Shown in pieces: positions 7,985-16,848 of a stretch of 64,000 nucleotides of DNA. Numbering within the stretch: the stretch's first letter is position 1; every line of letters begins with the position of its first letter. The position numbers and the translations under genes are program-made. This stretch comes from Desulfotignum sp032250905 (GTDB lineage Bacteria > Desulfobacterota > Desulfobacteria > Desulfobacterales > Desulfobacteraceae), in assembly GCA_032250905.1 (NCBI GenBank), contig JAVVEQ010000011.1, positions 9,967-73,966 of the forward strand, written 5' to 3'. Below the pieces are notes generated by a model. The model did no database searches and was not told where the DNA came from. It was given only the letters and a program-made list of their open reading frames with translations.

Positions 7985-9337
7985 ATGAAACACTTGTTTA
8001 TCCCTTCGATGTTACTGTGCATGGGACTTGTTCTGATCTGTCAGAACCCGGCCCGGGCTTCGGACACAGCGGAAAAAAAACAGGCAGAACTGGCAGCCGG
8101 GCTGTCAACCACTGTCCGGCTGCCGGCGCTGCTCAATTACGCCTATCTGTCCAGCCCGGCCATCACCGCCTCGACAAAAACATGGCAGGCGTTTATCGAA
8201 AATTACCGGGTCGGCAAAAGCTATCCCGATCCCCAGCTGGCCGCCACCTATTTTCCCCGGCCCATTGAAACCCGGCTTGGCCCCCAGGACTGGAGCCTGA
8301 CCCTGTCCCAGGTGATTCCGTTTCCCGGGACCCTGTCGCAAAAGGCCCGGGTGCTGGAATCCGATGTCACCATTGCCAGACTCAAGGTGGATCAAACCGT
8401 AAAAGCCATTGTCACAGAAGTATCTGCCGCATTTTATGAACTGGTGTATATCCAGAAAGCCATGGCCGTGGCACAGGCCAACCTGGATTTGACCCGGCAG
8501 ATGCTTCAGATCGGTGAAAATGCCTATGCCGGCGACAAAGCCCTGTTTTACGATGTATCCAAAGCCCGGGCCCAGACCGCCCAGACACAATATGACCTGC
8601 TGCTGCTCAAGGAGCTGGAAAAAACAGAAAAAACAAAGATCAACACCCTGTTGAACCGTTCCCCCACAGCATTGCTGGGTCATGCGGTCGGCGGGCAGCC
8701 ACGTAAAATAGTGTACTCTCTGGATGAGGTGTATGAACTGGCCATGGCACACCAGGAAGATATCCTCATGGCAGAGGAACAGGTCCAAAAATCGGAACAG
8801 GCCATGCAGCTGACCCGGTTTGACATCCTCCCGTCATTCAGGGTGGGCCTGTTTTATGCCGGCATTGGTGACCCGGATGTACCCATTCCGCCACCGGATG
8901 CCGGGGATGACGCCGTGGGGGTCCAGTTTGGCATGACCCTGCCTCTGTGGTTCGGCAAAAATCAAAGCCGGACCGCCCAGGCTCTGGCGGAAAAGGAATC
9001 TGCACAGGCACGGAAGATCGAGGCCGCAAACACTATCATGGCCAGAATCAGCCGCCTGTGGTTCAAACTTGAAAATTCGGAACGCCTGATAACCCTGTAT
9101 GAAAAAGAGCTGCTTCCCCAGGCGGTCTCTTCTGTACAGACGGCAGAAACCTGGTTCAAACAGGGCCAGGGGAGTTTTGCCGATTTTCTTGAAATCCAGG
9201 CGACTGCCACCAATTTTCAATTGTCTCTGGAGCGGGCCAAAGCCGATTATGCCAAGACCCTGGTGCTGCTGGAACAGGCAGCCGGTGCTGTCCTGGATGC
9301 AAAAACGGGGCAGAATACAGGAGGAAAAAAGCCATGA
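7985..9337 (+). CDS. Outer-membrane efflux factor (TolC/CusC family), copy 1
   Basis: Outer-membrane channel of a tripartite metal-efflux pump. From the ATG at 7985 (AAAGGA site 7 bases upstream; the ATG at 7979 is too close to it) it has 450 residues, starts with a signal peptide (cut near PARA-S) and shows the long alternating helices of the OEP family (two repeats, each with coiled-coil-like Gln/Ala/Glu-rich helices). It overlaps the next gene by 4 bases (ATGA). No N-terminal lipobox Cys is seen, unlike CusC lipoproteins. Confidence 0.85.
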   Translation: MKHLFIPSMLLCMGLVLICQNPARASDTAEKKQAELAAGLSTTVRLPALLNYAYLSSPAITASTKTWQAFIENYRVGKSYPDPQLAATYFPRPIETRLGPQDWSLTLSQVIPFPGTLSQKARVLESDVTIARLKVDQTVKAIVTEVSAAFYELVYIQKAMAVAQANLDLTRQMLQIGENAYAGDKALFYDVSKARAQTAQTQYDLLLLKELEKTEKTKINTLLNRSPTALLGHAVGGQPRKIVYSLDEVYELAMAHQEDILMAEEQVQKSEQAMQLTRFDILPSFRVGLFYAGIGDPDVPIPPPDAGDDAVGVQFGMTLPLWFGKNQSRTAQALAEKESAQARKIEAANTIMARISRLWFKLENSERLITLYEKELLPQAVSSVQTAETWFKQGQGSFADFLEIQATATNFQLSLERAKADYAKTLVLLEQAAGAVLDAKTGQNTGGKKP

Positions 9338-10872
9338 AGATAAAGATTTTTATGCTGACAATACCGGCGCTTTTTTTTTCTTCTGTTTGTTTTGCAGAGT
9401 ATGATGCCATGAAAAAAGCGCTGGAAAACTACACGCCACAGGACAGTTTCGCGATTAGGCCCTTTAATGAAACACCGGGGCCGGATACGGGTTCCCAGGC
9501 CCCGGATGTTTCCCCTGTTCAGACAGCCATTGAAACCCTGAAGCAGGGATATGAAAACACGTTTTCCGTGTCTGACGGTGTGGCTGCGGCAATGGGTGTG
9601 GATGAAGAAATCCTGGCACGGCTGTCTCCTGGAGAAGAAGACCTGGAAGCGCTTTCCGAAGTTGTCGGTAAAAAAATCGACCTGAAAGAGATCACGGCCA
9701 TTGCCGCTTTGCGAAATACAGACATTAAGGCGGCACGTAAGAAGGTCCTGGCAGAAATTCAGTCCTTCGACCAGGTCACGCAACTGGATGATACCCTCCA
9801 GCAGTATGCAGCATTCACTGCGGCCCTTAACAACCAGGTCGGGCCTTTGAAAACAAAGGATTCCATCAAGGCAGGACACCCGTTTCCCGGCCTTGCCGCA
9901 CTCAAGGGCCGCGTCATCCAAAGCCAGGTGGACATACAGGTGGCGCAGATGGAAATCATCGGAAAACAGGTGCGCCAGAACCTTGAAAATGCCTATTGGG
10001 AGCTTGCGTATACCACCCGGTCCATCCGGATCATCCATGAGACCACAGCCGCATTCGACCGCCTTCTGGATGTGGCCGTATCCCTGTATAAAAGCGGCAG
10101 AACCAGTTACCAGGATGTGATCAAGGTCACCATAAAAATAGAAGAACTCAAAGAAGACCTGATTACCCTGGAAAATGAAGCAGACAATTTAAAAATCCGG
10201 TTGCTTGAACTGATGAATCTTCCGGCAGATACCCTCATGGGGCCGTTGAAAACAGCGTCCCTGCCGAAAATTCTCCCCCGGCCCGAGGCCTTGTCAGCCA
10301 TTGCCGGGGAACACCGCCAGGAACTGGCTGCCATCCGGTTTCAGATCAGCAAGTTGCAGTCCATGGTGGAACTGGCTGAATCCATGAAGCAGTCAAAATT
10401 TACCCTGGGGTTTTCCTATTTTGAAGCGGATCATGTGAACACTGCCGGCAGCGGTGCCCCGCAGCAGGCATTTGCCGAAAAAACCATGGCATCCATGAAA
10501 AACAATCTGCCGATAAATCCCTGGTACGGGGTGGACAGTCCCTGGTTACAGCAGACAAGGCAGACTCTGGCAGCCCTTGAACAAACGCTGGTTGCCAGAC
10601 AGAATGCCACAGACCGCATGGTCTACAATGCCTGGTTTAAAACAGACAGAATCCGGCGGGAACTGGATCTGTATGAAAACCGGATACTGCATTTGACAAA
10701 GTCGGCCCTGGATGTGTCCACCCGGGAGTATGAGACCGGGTCCATTGCGTTTTCCCAGGCAATCGGGTCCTATACCGACTGGTTGAAGGTGAAACTTGCC
10801 ATTGCGCAAAAGACAAAAGATCTGGGCATCTCTTTTGCGGCCCTTGAAACGGTAGTGGGTAAAAAATTATAA
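9334..10872 (+). CDS. TolC-family outer-membrane protein, copy 2 (divergent)
   Basis: 512 residues with a signal peptide (cut near CFA-E), an AGGAGG ribosome site and a 4-base overlap with the preceding OEP gene. After an unusual first ~100 residues, the rest has the Gln/Ala/Glu-rich helical pattern of TolC proteins (IIGKQVRQNLENAYWELAY, then SGRTSYQDVIKVTI and GSIAFSQAIGSYTDWL). It is clearly diverged from copy 1. Two outer-membrane factors in one RND operon is uncommon; copy 2 might serve a different pump or form a mixed trimer. The family call is good, the role is inferred. Confidence 0.75.
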   Translation: MKIKIFMLTIPALFFSSVCFAEYDAMKKALENYTPQDSFAIRPFNETPGPDTGSQAPDVSPVQTAIETLKQGYENTFSVSDGVAAAMGVDEEILARLSPGEEDLEALSEVVGKKIDLKEITAIAALRNTDIKAARKKVLAEIQSFDQVTQLDDTLQQYAAFTAALNNQVGPLKTKDSIKAGHPFPGLAALKGRVIQSQVDIQVAQMEIIGKQVRQNLENAYWELAYTTRSIRIIHETTAAFDRLLDVAVSLYKSGRTSYQDVIKVTIKIEELKEDLITLENEADNLKIRLLELMNLPADTLMGPLKTASLPKILPRPEALSAIAGEHRQELAAIRFQISKLQSMVELAESMKQSKFTLGFSYFEADHVNTAGSGAPQQAFAEKTMASMKNNLPINPWYGVDSPWLQQTRQTLAALEQTLVARQNATDRMVYNAWFKTDRIRRELDLYENRILHLTKSALDVSTREYETGSIAFSQAIGSYTDWLKVKLAIAQKTKDLGISFAALETVVGKKL

Positions 10873-10897
10873 AAAAATACAGGGGAAATGATTGATC

Positions 10898-12418
10898 ATG
10901 AACACAAAATCAACCGTATTGATTATCCTTTTGACAGCGCTGATCGCAGGTTTTGCTGTGTTTTTCACACTCACCACCATGGGTCCCGTATCCTCTGAGA
11001 GCAATAAAACCCTTTCCGAAAAAAAAGAAGATGGCGCATCAAAAGAGCGAAAGATCATCTACTGGAAGGCGCCAATGGACCCCACTGAAATCTATGATGA
11101 GCCGGGCAAAAGCAAAATGGGCATGGATCTTGTGCCGGTGTATGAAGATGAAATTTCCGAAGAGGGGACCTCCGGAGATGGAGACACGGCAAACCGGAAA
11201 ATCGTTTACTGGAAAGCCCCTATGGATCCTACAGAGATCTATGATGAACCCGGCAAAAGCAAGATGGGCATGGACCTTGTACCGGTCTATGAAGATGAGG
11301 TAAAGGGCGGGGTGGATATTAAAATAAATCCGGTGGTGGAACAGAACATGGGCCTTAAAATCAAACCCGTTGAACAGGGCCCTTTGAATCATATCATCAG
11401 AACCTATGGCCATGTGACGTTTGATGAAAGCAGATCCGGTATTGTCAGCCCCAAAACTGCGGGGTGGGTTGACGCTCTTTATGCCGATTATACCGGGTTT
11501 GTTGTTGAAAAGGGGGCGCCGCTTTTTGCCATGTATTCTCCTGCTTTGCTGGCATCCCAGGAGGAATATCTGTCTGCCTATAACAATTTTCAGGCCCGAC
11601 CCACTCCCTTGAACAAGGAACTGCTGGCATCAGCCAAAAAAAGGCTGGCATACTATGACATTGCAGACCAGGACATCGCTTTTCTGGAACAAACCGGGCA
11701 GGTCCGCAAAACCCTGACCATCAGGTCCCGGTTTAAAGGGGTGGTGACCCATAAAAACGTGATTGAAGGGGCCTATGTCAAAGCCGGGGACAGTTTGTTC
11801 ACCATTGTGGATCTGTCCACGGTGTGGGTGGAAGCCCATATCTTCGAATATGAGCAGAACCTGGTCTATGAAGGGCAGGCCGTTGAGATGACCCTGTCCT
11901 ATGACCCGGACAAGGTGTACACGGGGAAAATTGCCTATATTTTTCCTTATCTGCAGCCCAAAACCCGGGATGTGGTCATCAGGATCATCTTTGACAATAC
12001 AGCGGGTGACCTGAAGCCGGACATGTTTGCAAATATAAAAATCAATACCAGCGGGGATGCAGCCGGGCTGATTATTCCTTCCGAGGCGGTGATCCACTCC
12101 GGGGAAAAACAGCGGGTGTTTGTGGCCCGAGGCAATGGCCGGTTCACTCCCCGGGAGATCACCACCGGCGTCCATCTGGAAGAGGGAAGGGTCCAGGTGC
12201 TGACCGGCCTGGCACAAGGAGAGGAAGTTGTGGTGTCCGGCCAGTTTCTGCTGGATTCTGAATCCCGTCTCAAAGAGGCGATCCAGAAGATGATCGCATC
12301 CAAATCGGGCACTGCAGAAGAAAAAAATGAACCCTCCCAAAAAGATGGGGACCGTTTTTTTGAAGACATGGAAGATGACACAGAATCCGGGGATGATTTT
12401 TTCCAGAATATGGAATAA
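10898..12418 (+). CDS. cusB: RND efflux periplasmic adaptor, CusB-like, with two N-terminal metal-binding modules
   Basis: Periplasmic adaptor linking the RND pump to the outer-membrane channel. 506 residues from the ATG at 10898: N-terminal membrane anchor/signal about 5-25, two copies of a heavy-metal-binding module (YWKAPMDPTEIYDEPGKSK and a following MGMDLVPVYEDE), then the hairpin, lipoyl and beta-barrel parts of an HlyD/CusB adaptor and an acidic tail (FFEDMEDDTESGDDFF). In the commonest form this module has Cys pairs; here, as in CusB, Met residues take their place, which fits Cu(I)/Ag(I). Gene order with CusA supports the name. The acidic C-terminus is unusual. Confidence 0.88.
   Translation: MNTKSTVLIILLTALIAGFAVFFTLTTMGPVSSESNKTLSEKKEDGASKERKIIYWKAPMDPTEIYDEPGKSKMGMDLVPVYEDEISEEGTSGDGDTANRKIVYWKAPMDPTEIYDEPGKSKMGMDLVPVYEDEVKGGVDIKINPVVEQNMGLKIKPVEQGPLNHIIRTYGHVTFDESRSGIVSPKTAGWVDALYADYTGFVVEKGAPLFAMYSPALLASQEEYLSAYNNFQARPTPLNKELLASAKKRLAYYDIADQDIAFLEQTGQVRKTLTIRSRFKGVVTHKNVIEGAYVKAGDSLFTIVDLSTVWVEAHIFEYEQNLVYEGQAVEMTLSYDPDKVYTGKIAYIFPYLQPKTRDVVIRIIFDNTAGDLKPDMFANIKINTSGDAAGLIIPSEAVIHSGEKQRVFVARGNGRFTPREITTGVHLEEGRVQVLTGLAQGEEVVVSGQFLLDSESRLKEAIQKMIASKSGTAEEKNEPSQKDGDRFFEDMEDDTESGDDFFQNME
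11051..11299 (+). repeat. Tandem duplication of a 34-codon metal-binding module inside cusB
   Basis: Copies at 11051-11152 and 11198-11299, 45 bases apart. They differ in 16 of 34 codons, but only one difference changes the residue (Ile to Val). The copies are therefore old at DNA level yet nearly identical as protein. Confidence 0.9.
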
Positions 12419-12436
12419 CAGACAGGGGATGCTGAG

Positions 12437-15400
12437 ATGATAGACAAAATAATTGAATGGTCTGTAAACAACAAATTCATGGTGGTTCTGGCAACGTTTT
12501 TCGTCATTGCCGGGGGTATCCTGGCCATGGTCAACACGCCCCTGGATGCCATCCCTGATCTGTCTGACGTGCAGGTCATCATTTATACCCAATATCCGGG
12601 CCAGGCCCCCCAGGTGGTGGAGGACCAGGTCACCTATCCGCTGACAACCGCCATGCTCAGCGTACCGTTTGCCAAGGTGGTCAGGGGGTATTCCTTTTTC
12701 GGGTATTCCTTTGTCTACCTGATATTTGAAGACGGCACCGATATTTACTGGGCCAGATCCCGGGTGATGGAGTACCTCAATTTTGTGTCCGGCCGACTGC
12801 CTGCCGGGGTGACCCCCAGTCTGGGCCCGGATGCCACAGGTGTGGGGTGGGTGTATGAGTATGTTCTCCAGGACACCACCGGTGAAACCGACCTTGCCGA
12901 ACTCCGGTCGCTCCAGGACTGGTTTGTGCGCTATGAGCTGACCGCGGTTCCCGGTGTCTCAGAGGTCGCCAGCATTGGCGGGTTTGTCAAACAGTACCAG
13001 GTGGAGGTGGATCCCAACAAGCTGGCATCCTATGATATTTCCATCCGGAAAATCAAAAACGCCATCCAGCAGTCCAATGCAGATGTGGGAGGCCGGCTCA
13101 TTGAGATGGGAGAAACCGAATTCATGGTCCGGGGTCTGGGGTATATCTCCTCTGTGGAAGATATTGCGCAGATTGTCGTGTCCTTTGATGACAGAGGCAC
13201 CCCGATTCTGCTGGGCGATATTGCCAATATCCAGATCGGTCCGGAGCTGCGGCGGGGCATTCTTGAATGGAACGGCACCGGGGAGACCGTGGGCGGCATC
13301 GTGGTCATGCGCTACGGGGAAAACGCCCTGGAGGTGATCAAACGTGTCAAGGCAAAACTTGCAGACCTGGAAAAAGGGCTGCCCGATGGGGTGGAGATCC
13401 TCACGGGATATGACCGGTCCGCTTTGATAGAACGGGCAGTGGATACACTTAAAACCAAGCTCACCGAAGAGATGATCGTGGTGGCCCTGGTATGCATCAT
13501 TTTTCTGTTGCATTTCAGATCGGCATTTGTGGCCATATTTACCCTGCCGGTGGGCATCCTGATGTCATTCATGATCATGTATCCGTTCAACGTCAACGCC
13601 AACATCATGAGCCTGGGGGGGATTGCCATTGCCATCGGCGTGATGGTGGATGCCTCCATCGTGATGGTGGAAAACGCTCACAAACATTTAGAGCGGGACC
13701 GGGGCAGAAAAAGCCATACCCAGATCATTATAGATGCCTCAAAGGAGGTGGGGCCGGCCCTGTTTTTCAGTCTGCTGATCATCACAGTTTCCTTTCTGCC
13801 TGTGTTCAGCCTCATGGAGCAGTCCGGCCGGCTGTTCAAACCGTTGGCCTACACCAAGACCACGGCCATGGCAGCCTCTTCTGTTCTGGCCATCACCATT
13901 ATCCCGGTGCTCATGATATTTTTTGTCAGGGAACACCCCATTGATCCGGCCCTGCCAAAAAAAGCAAAGGCAAAGATCTGGGTTCCGGCACTGGCAGGCC
14001 CGCCCCTGGCGGTTGTCTGTGCCGGCCTGGCCGGCGTGGCACTGCCGGATATCAGCCTGGTGCTGGCTCTGGGACTTTCCGTGTTTTTTGGCATCTGCCT
14101 GTTTCCCCAGAAGATCATCGCTGAAAAAAACAATCCATTGAACCGGTTTCTGATCTGGATCTATCTGCCTGTGATCAAATGGGTGCTGCACTGGCGCAAA
14201 TTGACGGTATTGATTTCTCTTGCAGCCATTGCAGTTACCTGGTACCCCATGACCCGGTTGGGCAGCGAATTCATGCCGCCCCTGAATGAAGGGGACCTTT
14301 TGTACATGCCCACCACGCTGCCCGGTATTTCCATCACCAAGGCCAAAGAGCTTCTCCAGCAGACAGACAAGATCATCCAGCGGTTTCCGGAAGTGAAAAC
14401 CACCCTGGGAAAAGTCGGCCGGGCTGAAACCTCAACGGACCCGGCGCCCTTGTCCATGATCGAAACCGTGATCATGCTCAGGCCACATATAGAATATGAA
14501 ATAAAGGATACCCAGCGGTTTTTTTCCGGATGGCCGGCCTGGCTGAAAAAGCCGCTGACCTGGATCTGGCCGGAACAGGTCAAGGGAGAAATTTTACATG
14601 AATGGCGCAAAAAGCAGATCGACCGGTTCTACGCCGGATGGCCGGGCTGGCTTGCTGCCCCGTTTGAATGGATACTGCCTGAAGAGCGCTATATAACCAT
14701 GCAGGAACTGATCGATGATCTGGATGAAGCGGTGAAGTTCCCGGGGGTGACCAATGCCTGGACCATGCCCATCAAGACCCGCATCGACATGCTGTCCACC
14801 GGCATCAAAACCCCGGTGGGAATAAAGGTCATGGGACCGGATCTTTCGACCCTGGCCGATCTCGGAGAACAGATCGAAAGCCTGCTCAGGAACAAAAAAG
14901 GGACGCTGTCCGTGTTTTCCGAACGGGTCACCGGCGGCAACTACCTGGATTTCACCATCAACCGTAAGGAGATTGCCCGGTATGGCTTAACGGTGCAGGA
15001 TGTCCAGGACATCATCAAGACCGCCATCGGCGGTATGAATGTCACCTATACGGTGGAGGGCCTGGAACGGTATCCGGTCAATCTGCGGTACAACCGGGAG
15101 TTCCGGGACAATCTCCACATGCTGCGCCGGGTGTTAGTGCCCACCCCGTCCGGTGCCCAGGTGCCCCTGACCCAGCTGGCCGACATTGCCATTAAAAAAG
15201 GCCCGGCCGGTATAAAGAGTGAAAATTCCAAAAGAAGTGCCTGGGTGTTTGTGGACATCAAAGGAATGGATCTTGGCACCTATGTGAAGCAGGCCCGGCA
15301 GCTGGTGGATGAAAACATCGATCTCCCGTCAGGGTATTCCCTTATCTGGTCCGGCCAGTATGAATATATGGAAAAGGCGAAAAAAACCCTGCAGCTTATT

Positions 15401-15919
15401 ATTCCAGCCACCCTGCTGGTGATATTCATCCTGCTGTATATCCATTTCAGCAACATTACAGAGGTGGTCATTGTAATGGCCAGCCTGCCTTTTTCTTTGA
15501 TCGGGGGGTTCTGGCTGATTTATGTTCTGGGATACAACATGTCTGTGGCCGTGGGGGTGGGGTTTATCGCCCTGGCCGGCCTGGCCACGGAAACCGGCAT
15601 TGTGATGCTGGTGTACTTAGATGAGGTATATAAGCGCCGAAAAAAGGAAAACCGCATGCGTACGGCAGTAGAACTCCACGGGGCCGTTGTTGAAGGGGCG
15701 GTGGACAGGGTCCGGCCCAAAATAATGACCGTTGCCACCACCCTGATAGGCCTTTTGCCGGTGATGTACGGCAGCGGGGCCGGCTCCCAGATAATGAAGC
15801 GCATTGCAGCCCCCATGGTGGGGGGACTTGTGTCTTCCGCCGTCATGACACTGATCATCATTCCGGTCATCTACTTTATGTGGAAAACCCGGGAAATTAA
15901 TAAAAACAATACTATATAA
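12437..15919 (+). CDS. cusA: Heavy-metal efflux RND transporter, CusA-like
   Basis: Proton-driven inner-membrane pump exporting monovalent metal (copper/silver type) through CusB and an outer-membrane factor. 1160 residues, about 110 more than usual. Typical HME-RND marks: DAIPDLSDVQVIIYTQYPGQ near the N-terminus, the TM4 region GIAIAIGVMVDASIVMVENAH, TGIKTPVGIKVMGPD, and a C-terminal ATETGIVMLVYLDE. The extra length lies in two places: a hydrophobic insert around residues 510-565, and a segment around 690-755 containing two related WP-W motifs (FFSGWPAWLKKP and FYAGWPGWLAAP). It follows cusB by 18 bases. Confidence 0.93.
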   Translation: MIDKIIEWSVNNKFMVVLATFFVIAGGILAMVNTPLDAIPDLSDVQVIIYTQYPGQAPQVVEDQVTYPLTTAMLSVPFAKVVRGYSFFGYSFVYLIFEDGTDIYWARSRVMEYLNFVSGRLPAGVTPSLGPDATGVGWVYEYVLQDTTGETDLAELRSLQDWFVRYELTAVPGVSEVASIGGFVKQYQVEVDPNKLASYDISIRKIKNAIQQSNADVGGRLIEMGETEFMVRGLGYISSVEDIAQIVVSFDDRGTPILLGDIANIQIGPELRRGILEWNGTGETVGGIVVMRYGENALEVIKRVKAKLADLEKGLPDGVEILTGYDRSALIERAVDTLKTKLTEEMIVVALVCIIFLLHFRSAFVAIFTLPVGILMSFMIMYPFNVNANIMSLGGIAIAIGVMVDASIVMVENAHKHLERDRGRKSHTQIIIDASKEVGPALFFSLLIITVSFLPVFSLMEQSGRLFKPLAYTKTTAMAASSVLAITIIPVLMIFFVREHPIDPALPKKAKAKIWVPALAGPPLAVVCAGLAGVALPDISLVLALGLSVFFGICLFPQKIIAEKNNPLNRFLIWIYLPVIKWVLHWRKLTVLISLAAIAVTWYPMTRLGSEFMPPLNEGDLLYMPTTLPGISITKAKELLQQTDKIIQRFPEVKTTLGKVGRAETSTDPAPLSMIETVIMLRPHIEYEIKDTQRFFSGWPAWLKKPLTWIWPEQVKGEILHEWRKKQIDRFYAGWPGWLAAPFEWILPEERYITMQELIDDLDEAVKFPGVTNAWTMPIKTRIDMLSTGIKTPVGIKVMGPDLSTLADLGEQIESLLRNKKGTLSVFSERVTGGNYLDFTINRKEIARYGLTVQDVQDIIKTAIGGMNVTYTVEGLERYPVNLRYNREFRDNLHMLRRVLVPTPSGAQVPLTQLADIAIKKGPAGIKSENSKRSAWVFVDIKGMDLGTYVKQARQLVDENIDLPSGYSLIWSGQYEYMEKAKKTLQLIIPATLLVIFILLYIHFSNITEVVIVMASLPFSLIGGFWLIYVLGYNMSVAVGVGFIALAGLATETGIVMLVYLDEVYKRRKKENRMRTAVELHGAVVEGAVDRVRPKIMTVATTLIGLLPVMYGSGAGSQIMKRIAAPMVGGLVSSAVMTLIIIPVIYFMWKTREINKNNTI

Positions 15920-15935
15920 GAAAGGATGTTTACCC

Positions 15936-16421
15936 ATGAAAAAAATATCATTAACAATTATCTGTCTTACTGCCCTGGTTTTCTTTTCAACCACTGCTTC
16001 TGCAATGGATGAAAACCATGACATGACTTCATCTGACAGAATCGGAGAGCTTTTCCATGAATCCATGCAAAACGGGTATATGCTGTCCTATTATCTGATG
16101 GATCTGCGGGACCAGGGAGATGACAAGGCTGCAGGCCATTCATCCGGGGATCATGCGACCCACGGGGGAAAAAAGATGGATAAGCCCCATCACATCATGG
16201 TGTATATCATGGGTCCGGATCATCAGATGGTGGAAAAGGCCAAGGTGGGGTTCCTGATCAAAGGTGGGGACAAGGGCACCCAGAAAATCATGGGCATGTA
16301 CATGAGCCAGGGATTCGGTATCACCGCGGACATGAAGGCCAAAGGGGTGTATGAGATCGTGGTCAAGGCGGTGATCGGTGATGTCACCCTGATGGACCGG
16401 TTCAGCCATGAGATGAAGTAG
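15936..16421 (+). CDS. Met/His-rich exported protein, putative periplasmic metal chaperone
   Basis: 161 residues; a cleavable signal peptide (cut after TASA, residue 23) leaves about 138 residues holding 15 Met and 9 His, clustered around DHATHGGKKMDKPHH and in the MGMYMSQGF stretch. The second half looks like a compact beta domain (VYIMGPD, VGFLIKGG, YEIVVKAVIGD). It is the last gene of the efflux operon (AAAGGA site, 16 bases after cusA), the place often taken by CusF-like chaperones, but it is not a recognisable CusF. Metal hand-off in the periplasm is inferred from composition and position. Confidence 0.65.
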   Translation: MKKISLTIICLTALVFFSTTASAMDENHDMTSSDRIGELFHESMQNGYMLSYYLMDLRDQGDDKAAGHSSGDHATHGGKKMDKPHHIMVYIMGPDHQMVEKAKVGFLIKGGDKGTQKIMGMYMSQGFGITADMKAKGVYEIVVKAVIGDVTLMDRFSHEMK

Positions 16422-16440
16422 CCGGGCCGCATGCCTGTAT

Positions 16441-16540
16441 TCAAGTAACCCGTGTCGGACGCTTCCCGTGGGCGTCACCTGTCCCGGGAGGTACCGGCGA
16501 ATCAAGTGACTCGTGCCGGGTGGCCCCTGTGGGTCTCACC
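16441..16540 (+). repeat. Degenerate direct repeat pair
   Basis: Two 39-base units at 16441-16479 and 16502-16540, both starting TCAAGT and ending TCACC, identical at 28 of 39 positions with a 61-base period. The second unit runs into the left arm of the large inverted repeat. Neither codes for a convincing protein. Confidence 0.55.
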
Positions 16541-16701
16541 CTCTGCCACGGTTGACAGTGTGTAGGGCATGCTGCGCTGAACGGCAAAAACTGCGGGCAG
16601 GTATGTCCTCAGACAGTTTGCCGTTCTTAACGCTCCGCATGCCCAACACACTGTAACAACCGCGTCAGAATGGGATTCGACCCACAGGAACCGCCCGGCA
16701 C
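16513..16701. repeat. 189-bp imperfect inverted repeat (giant hairpin)
   Basis: The arms pair in blocks: GTGCCGGG with CCCGGCAC at the ends, CCTGTGGGTC with GACCCACAGG, ACAGTGTGT-GGGCATGC with its complement, and GAACGGCAAA with TTTGCCGTTC near the tip. Small bulges separate the blocks. It fills most of the 427-bp gap (16422-16848) between the efflux operon and the hydrolase gene. There is no terminal T-run and no transposase. Candidates are a MITE/REP-like palindromic element or a structured RNA. The rest of the gap, 16702-16848, shows nothing recognisable. Confidence 0.7.
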
Positions 16702-16848
16702 TAATCGTTGATGGCAGCGATGAACAGTTGAACCCGCGGCCTCCTGCCAAACAGGTTGTCTCTGCCTTGCATGACTGATCGGACATTTTGACTTCGATCA
16801 TTGTGCATTATCATTGACATATTCCTGTGAACACCGCATTTTATTGAC

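Noticed and set aside
16513..16701. Intrinsic terminator or integron attC site as the explanation for the giant hairpin
   Set aside because: There is no T-run, the stem is far longer than a terminator, and the attC core GTTRRRY/RYYYAAC boxes and an integrase gene are not seen.
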